The notes beneath the pieces were generated by a model. The model worked only from the letters and a program-made list of their open reading frames with translations, ran no database searches and was not told the DNA's origin. Made by a program: the position numbers and the translations under genes. Shown piece by piece: positions 7,054 to 9,734 of a stretch of 9,734 bases of DNA. The stretch is from Planctomycetaceae bacterium (GTDB lineage: Bacteria; Planctomycetota; Planctomycetia; Pirellulales; Pirellulaceae), in the NCBI GenBank assembly GCA_007133715.1, contig SLMF01000006.1, positions 1 to 9,734 on the forward strand, read 5' to 3'. Numbering within the stretch: the first letter of the stretch is position 1; the number at the start of each line of letters is the position of its first letter.

Positions 7054-7968
7054 TCAGGGACGGTTGCGATCCGTCGCAGGGGGAGAGTCCAGGTATCGTT
7101 CCGTCAAACCGGCATAGGCCTCGATGCGGCGGTCGCGGAGGAAGGGCCAGTGGGTACGGGCGGTTTCCACCAGGTTCAAGTCGCAGGGGACGATCAGGGT
7201 CTGTTCGCGGTCATGGGCGGCCCGTTCGAGCACGTTGCCGTAGGGATCGATGACCAGGGACCCGCCCCAGAATTCCAACTCGCCCTCGCAGCCCACCCGA
7301 TTGGGCGCGCCGACGAAAACGCCGTTGGCAATCGCATGGCTCCGCAGCATCGTCTCCCAAGCCGCATATTGGCTGGAACCCCAGGCTGCCTTTTCGTCGG
7401 GCAGCCAACCGATCGCGGTGGGGTAGAACAGCAGCGTTGCGCCGGTCAGGGCGGTCAGGCGAGCGGCTTCGGGAAACCATTGGTCCCAGCAGACACAGAC
7501 GCCGACGCGGGCGCTGCGGGTGGCGAAGCTGCGAAAGCCCAAGTCGCCGGGGGTGAAATAGAACTTCTCGTAATACAGCGGATCGTCGGGAATGTGCATC
7601 TTGCGGTAGACGCCCGCCAGCGAACCGTCGGCATCCCACACCAGGGCCGTGTTGTGGTACAGCCCGGGCGCCCGCCGTTCGAACAGCGAGCCGATCACCA
7701 CGATCTCATGTTGCCGGGCCGCCCGGGCTAAGGCCTGGCTGGTCGGCCCCGGAATCGGCTCGGCCTCGGCAAAGCGGGCATGGTCCTCGCGCTGGCAAGG
7801 GTACTGCCCGTGGAACAGTTCCTGGAGGCACACCAAGTGAGCTCCGCGTTCGGCCGCTTCGGCGATCCGCGCCAGTGCGCGGGCCACGTTCTCGGGCTTG
7901 CTGGCGGTACAGGCCATTTGCACGATCGCCACCTGGACCGTGCCCTGCTCGGAGTCGAGTTGATTCAT
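7054..7968 (-). CDS. aguB: Carbon-nitrogen hydrolase, probable N-carbamoylputrescine amidase
   Basis: A 304-residue nitrilase-superfamily enzyme with the full catalytic triad: Glu50 in CLQELF, Lys123 in YRKMHIPDDP and Cys160 in VCWDQWFPEAAR. The segments YYEKFYFTPGDLGF (132-145), CWDQWFPEAAR and FYPTAIG (181-187) closely resemble N-carbamoylputrescine amidase, which converts N-carbamoylputrescine to putrescine, CO2 and ammonia, the last step of the agmatine route. It has no signal peptide and should be cytosolic. The usual partner, agmatine deiminase (AguA), is not in this window. Its ATG overlaps the rnr stop codon by 4 bp (ATGA) and it lacks a strong ribosome binding site, so translational coupling to rnr is likely. 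Length is normal for the family. A related omega-amidase or other N-carbamoyl substrate remains possible. Confidence 0.85.
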   Translation of the reverse strand: MNQLDSEQGTVQVAIVQMACTASKPENVARALARIAEAAERGAHLVCLQELFHGQYPCQREDHARFAEAEPIPGPTSQALARAARQHEIVVIGSLFERRAPGLYHNTALVWDADGSLAGVYRKMHIPDDPLYYEKFYFTPGDLGFRSFATRSARVGVCVCWDQWFPEAARLTALTGATLLFYPTAIGWLPDEKAAWGSSQYAAWETMLRSHAIANGVFVGAPNRVGCEGELEFWGGSLVIDPYGNVLERAAHDREQTLIVPCDLNLVETARTHWPFLRDRRIEAYAGLTERYLDSPPATDRNRP

Positions 7969-9734
7969 TTGCGTTTGCGCCGGGGAGCGGCCTGGTTGCG
8001 GGTTGCTTGCGGGTTGGCTGGGCCCGGGTTCCGGCTGCGGCCGGTCAGCTTCGGGATGCCGCTGACCTCCTTCAGCCGTTGGACGAGGCGGAAGTCCAAT
8101 TGGCGACGATCGATATCGACAAAGGCGATCTCCACCAGGAGCAGATCGCCCAAACGGTAGGTGTGGCCCTGGCGGTAACCGGTCAAAGAATGGGTGGAGC
8201 GGTCGAAGCGGTAGTGGTCATCGGCCAGGGTTTCCACGCGGACCAGTCCCTCGGCTGGCAATTCGATGCCTTGGACGAACATCCCGAACTCTTCGACCCC
8301 GGTGACCACCGCCTCCATCCGCTGTCCGATCCGGGTGCTGAGGAACGTCAGCAGTTTGACTTTGATCAGTTCCCGTTCCGCCGCCTCGGCCCGCTGTTCG
8401 CGATCCGAGCAGTGGCTGCCGATCAGCGCCAGTTGGTCGAAATCATCGGCGGGGCGTTTGCCTTGGGCCATGCGGGCCAGCATGCGGTGGATCACCAGGT
8501 CCGGGTAGCGGCGGATGGGCGAGGTGAAGTGGCAGTAATGTCGGCTGTTCAGGGCATAGTGGCCTTCGTCCTGGGGGCTGTAGATCGCTTTTTGGAAACT
8601 GCGGAGGACCGCGTAATGGACGGCAAACCGGCGCGGGTCCTCGCACATCGCCTCGACCACCCGCTTGATCTCGAAACGGCTCTCGAGACTCTCGCATTCG
8701 ATGCCCAATTCGCCGACGAATTCGGTCAGGGCCTGCAGTTTGCGGGGGTCGGGCGGCTCATGGATGCGGCGGAGGAAGTTCAATTCCAAGTCCTGCAGGT
8801 GTTCGGCGACGGCTTCGTTCGCGGCCAGCATGAACTCTTCGATGATCTGGTGGCTCAAGGTGTGCTGCAGGACGTGGGCGCCTTGGACCTGCCCGCGTTT
8901 GTCCAGTTCGATTCTGATTTCGGGCAAGGTCAATTCGATGGCCCCGTTGTCCAAGCGGCGGCGGCGGAGGATCAGGGCCAGCTCGCGCATGCGTCCCAGC
9001 AGGGCGAACACGCCGGTGGTCAGCTCGGACCGCCCGCGTCGCGGGTCGTTCAAGAAATCGTCGACTTCTTCGTAAGAGAACCGCCGTTTGTTGACGATTC
9101 GCGACTGCGCGAATTCCGCGCCCACCCGCACGCCCTCGGATGTCAACTCGATGAACACGCTCTGGGCATAACGCGGCTTGCCCGGCTGCAGGCTGGCCAA
9201 GCCGTTCGAGATCAGCTCGGGCAGCATGGGCAAGACGCGATCCGGCAGGTAGACACTGGTCGCGCGTTCGCGCGCCTCTTCATCCAGCGGCGAGCCGGGC
9301 GGGACGAAATGGGCCACATCGGCTATATGCACCCCCAGCCGCCAGTGGCCGTTCTCCAGCCGGTCCAGCGAGATGGCATCATCGAAATCGCGGGCGTCCT
9401 GCGGGTCGATGGTGACAATCGTCGCTTCGCTCAAATCCAGGCGATCGCCGAGCGATTCGTCGAAGGCTGCGGCTTGCGCCCGGGCGGTGTCCAGCACCTC
9501 GCGAGAAAAATGCTCGGGCAATCCGAACTCGCGGATGATCGAGAGCGTATCGACCCCGGGTGCCCCTCGCGGCCCCAACACCTCGTGAATCACCCCTTCG
9601 CCAGGATGGAAATGGGTGGGGAAGTGCAACATTTCCAGGACGACCTTGTCGCCTTCGCCCGCCTGGTGAGCGGCCGCATCGCTGACCGGAATCGGCTCGG
9701 CAAAGATCCCGCCGTCGATCTGCACATACGTCTC
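7965..9734 (-). CDS. rnr: Ribonuclease R (RNase II/R family 3'-5' exoribonuclease), N-terminus outside window
   Basis: 589 residues are visible; the reading frame stays open to the window edge, so the usual first 150-200 residues (N-terminal cold-shock domains) are missing. The visible part starts inside a cold-shock domain and enters the RNB nuclease domain. There the Mg-binding cluster reads IDPQDARDFDDAI, with aspartates spaced as in RNase II (visible residues 110, 116, 118 and 119). The late RNB signature HFTSPIRRYPDLVIHR starts near visible residue 402. An S1 RNA-binding domain follows (about 469-551; GVEEFGMFVQG) and then a short basic tail ending PRRKRK. The enzyme degrades structured RNA from the 3' end and takes part in mRNA and rRNA quality control. 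It is the upstream-most visible gene of the minus-strand cluster and its stop overlaps the hydrolase start. Tail length and domain order fit RNase R better than RNase II. Confidence 0.93.
   Translation of the reverse strand, partial: ETYVQIDGGIFAEPIPVSDAAAHQAGEGDKVVLEMLHFPTHFHPGEGVIHEVLGPRGAPGVDTLSIIREFGLPEHFSREVLDTARAQAAAFDESLGDRLDLSEATIVTIDPQDARDFDDAISLDRLENGHWRLGVHIADVAHFVPPGSPLDEEARERATSVYLPDRVLPMLPELISNGLASLQPGKPRYAQSVFIELTSEGVRVGAEFAQSRIVNKRRFSYEEVDDFLNDPRRGRSELTTGVFALLGRMRELALILRRRRLDNGAIELTLPEIRIELDKRGQVQGAHVLQHTLSHQIIEEFMLAANEAVAEHLQDLELNFLRRIHEPPDPRKLQALTEFVGELGIECESLESRFEIKRVVEAMCEDPRRFAVHYAVLRSFQKAIYSPQDEGHYALNSRHYCHFTSPIRRYPDLVIHRMLARMAQGKRPADDFDQLALIGSHCSDREQRAEAAERELIKVKLLTFLSTRIGQRMEAVVTGVEEFGMFVQGIELPAEGLVRVETLADDHYRFDRSTHSLTGYRQGHTYRLGDLLLVEIAFVDIDRRQLDFRLVQRLKEVSGIPKLTGRSRNPGPANPQATRNQAAPRRKRK

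Noticed and set aside
6442..7731. A 429-codon plus-strand open frame spanning the small-ORF region
   Set aside because: It runs antisense through two genes with intact catalytic motifs and is glycine/arginine/glutamine-rich without a fold signature.
1..9734. Mobile elements, CRISPR repeats, toxin-antitoxin pairs, tRNA or rRNA genes
   Set aside because: Reading both strands showed no transposase or integrase motifs, no regularly spaced repeats, no tRNA-like cloverleaf and no rRNA segments.

Overview
The window reads as chromosomal DNA of a Planctomycetota bacterium, plausibly from the Pirellulales. This is inferred from the gene families together: a secreted, heme-binding relative of the hydrazine synthase alpha subunit with an N-terminal discoidin-like domain, a secreted parallel beta-helix protein, and a Tat-exported Gfo/Idh/MocA oxidoreductase. 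All three types are expanded in planctomycetes. Base composition is high-GC throughout. No mobile element, tRNA, rRNA or CRISPR array is visible.

Left half (1-5108), an envelope and carbohydrate-flavoured region. A large c-type cytochrome/beta-propeller gene runs leftward off the window edge (1-2078, minus). It is divergent, across a 226-bp shared upstream region, from a secreted beta-helix protein (2305-3573, plus). That gene converges on a Tat-signal oxidoreductase (3711-5108, minus), with a hairpin directly after the oxidoreductase stop. A 346-bp gap without a convincing gene follows (5109-5454).

Right half (5455-9734), a compact minus-strand cluster. In transcription order it holds ribonuclease R (5' end outside the window), a carbon-nitrogen hydrolase resembling N-carbamoylputrescine amidase that overlaps rnr by 4 bp (ATGA), a previously easy-to-miss 58-residue membrane or lipoprotein ORF, and a phospholipase D/cardiolipin synthase-like enzyme with two intact HKD motifs. 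Close spacing suggests one transcript joining RNA turnover, polyamine metabolism and phospholipid synthesis, although no functional link between them is established.

Four of the genes have a GGAG or GAGG Shine-Dalgarno core exactly 8 nt before the chosen ATG, which makes those starts firm. I see no clearly new multi-gene system. The points most worth a second look are the discoidin-cytochrome with its divergent beta-helix neighbour, and the small ORF lying in frame just after the hydrolase stop codon.
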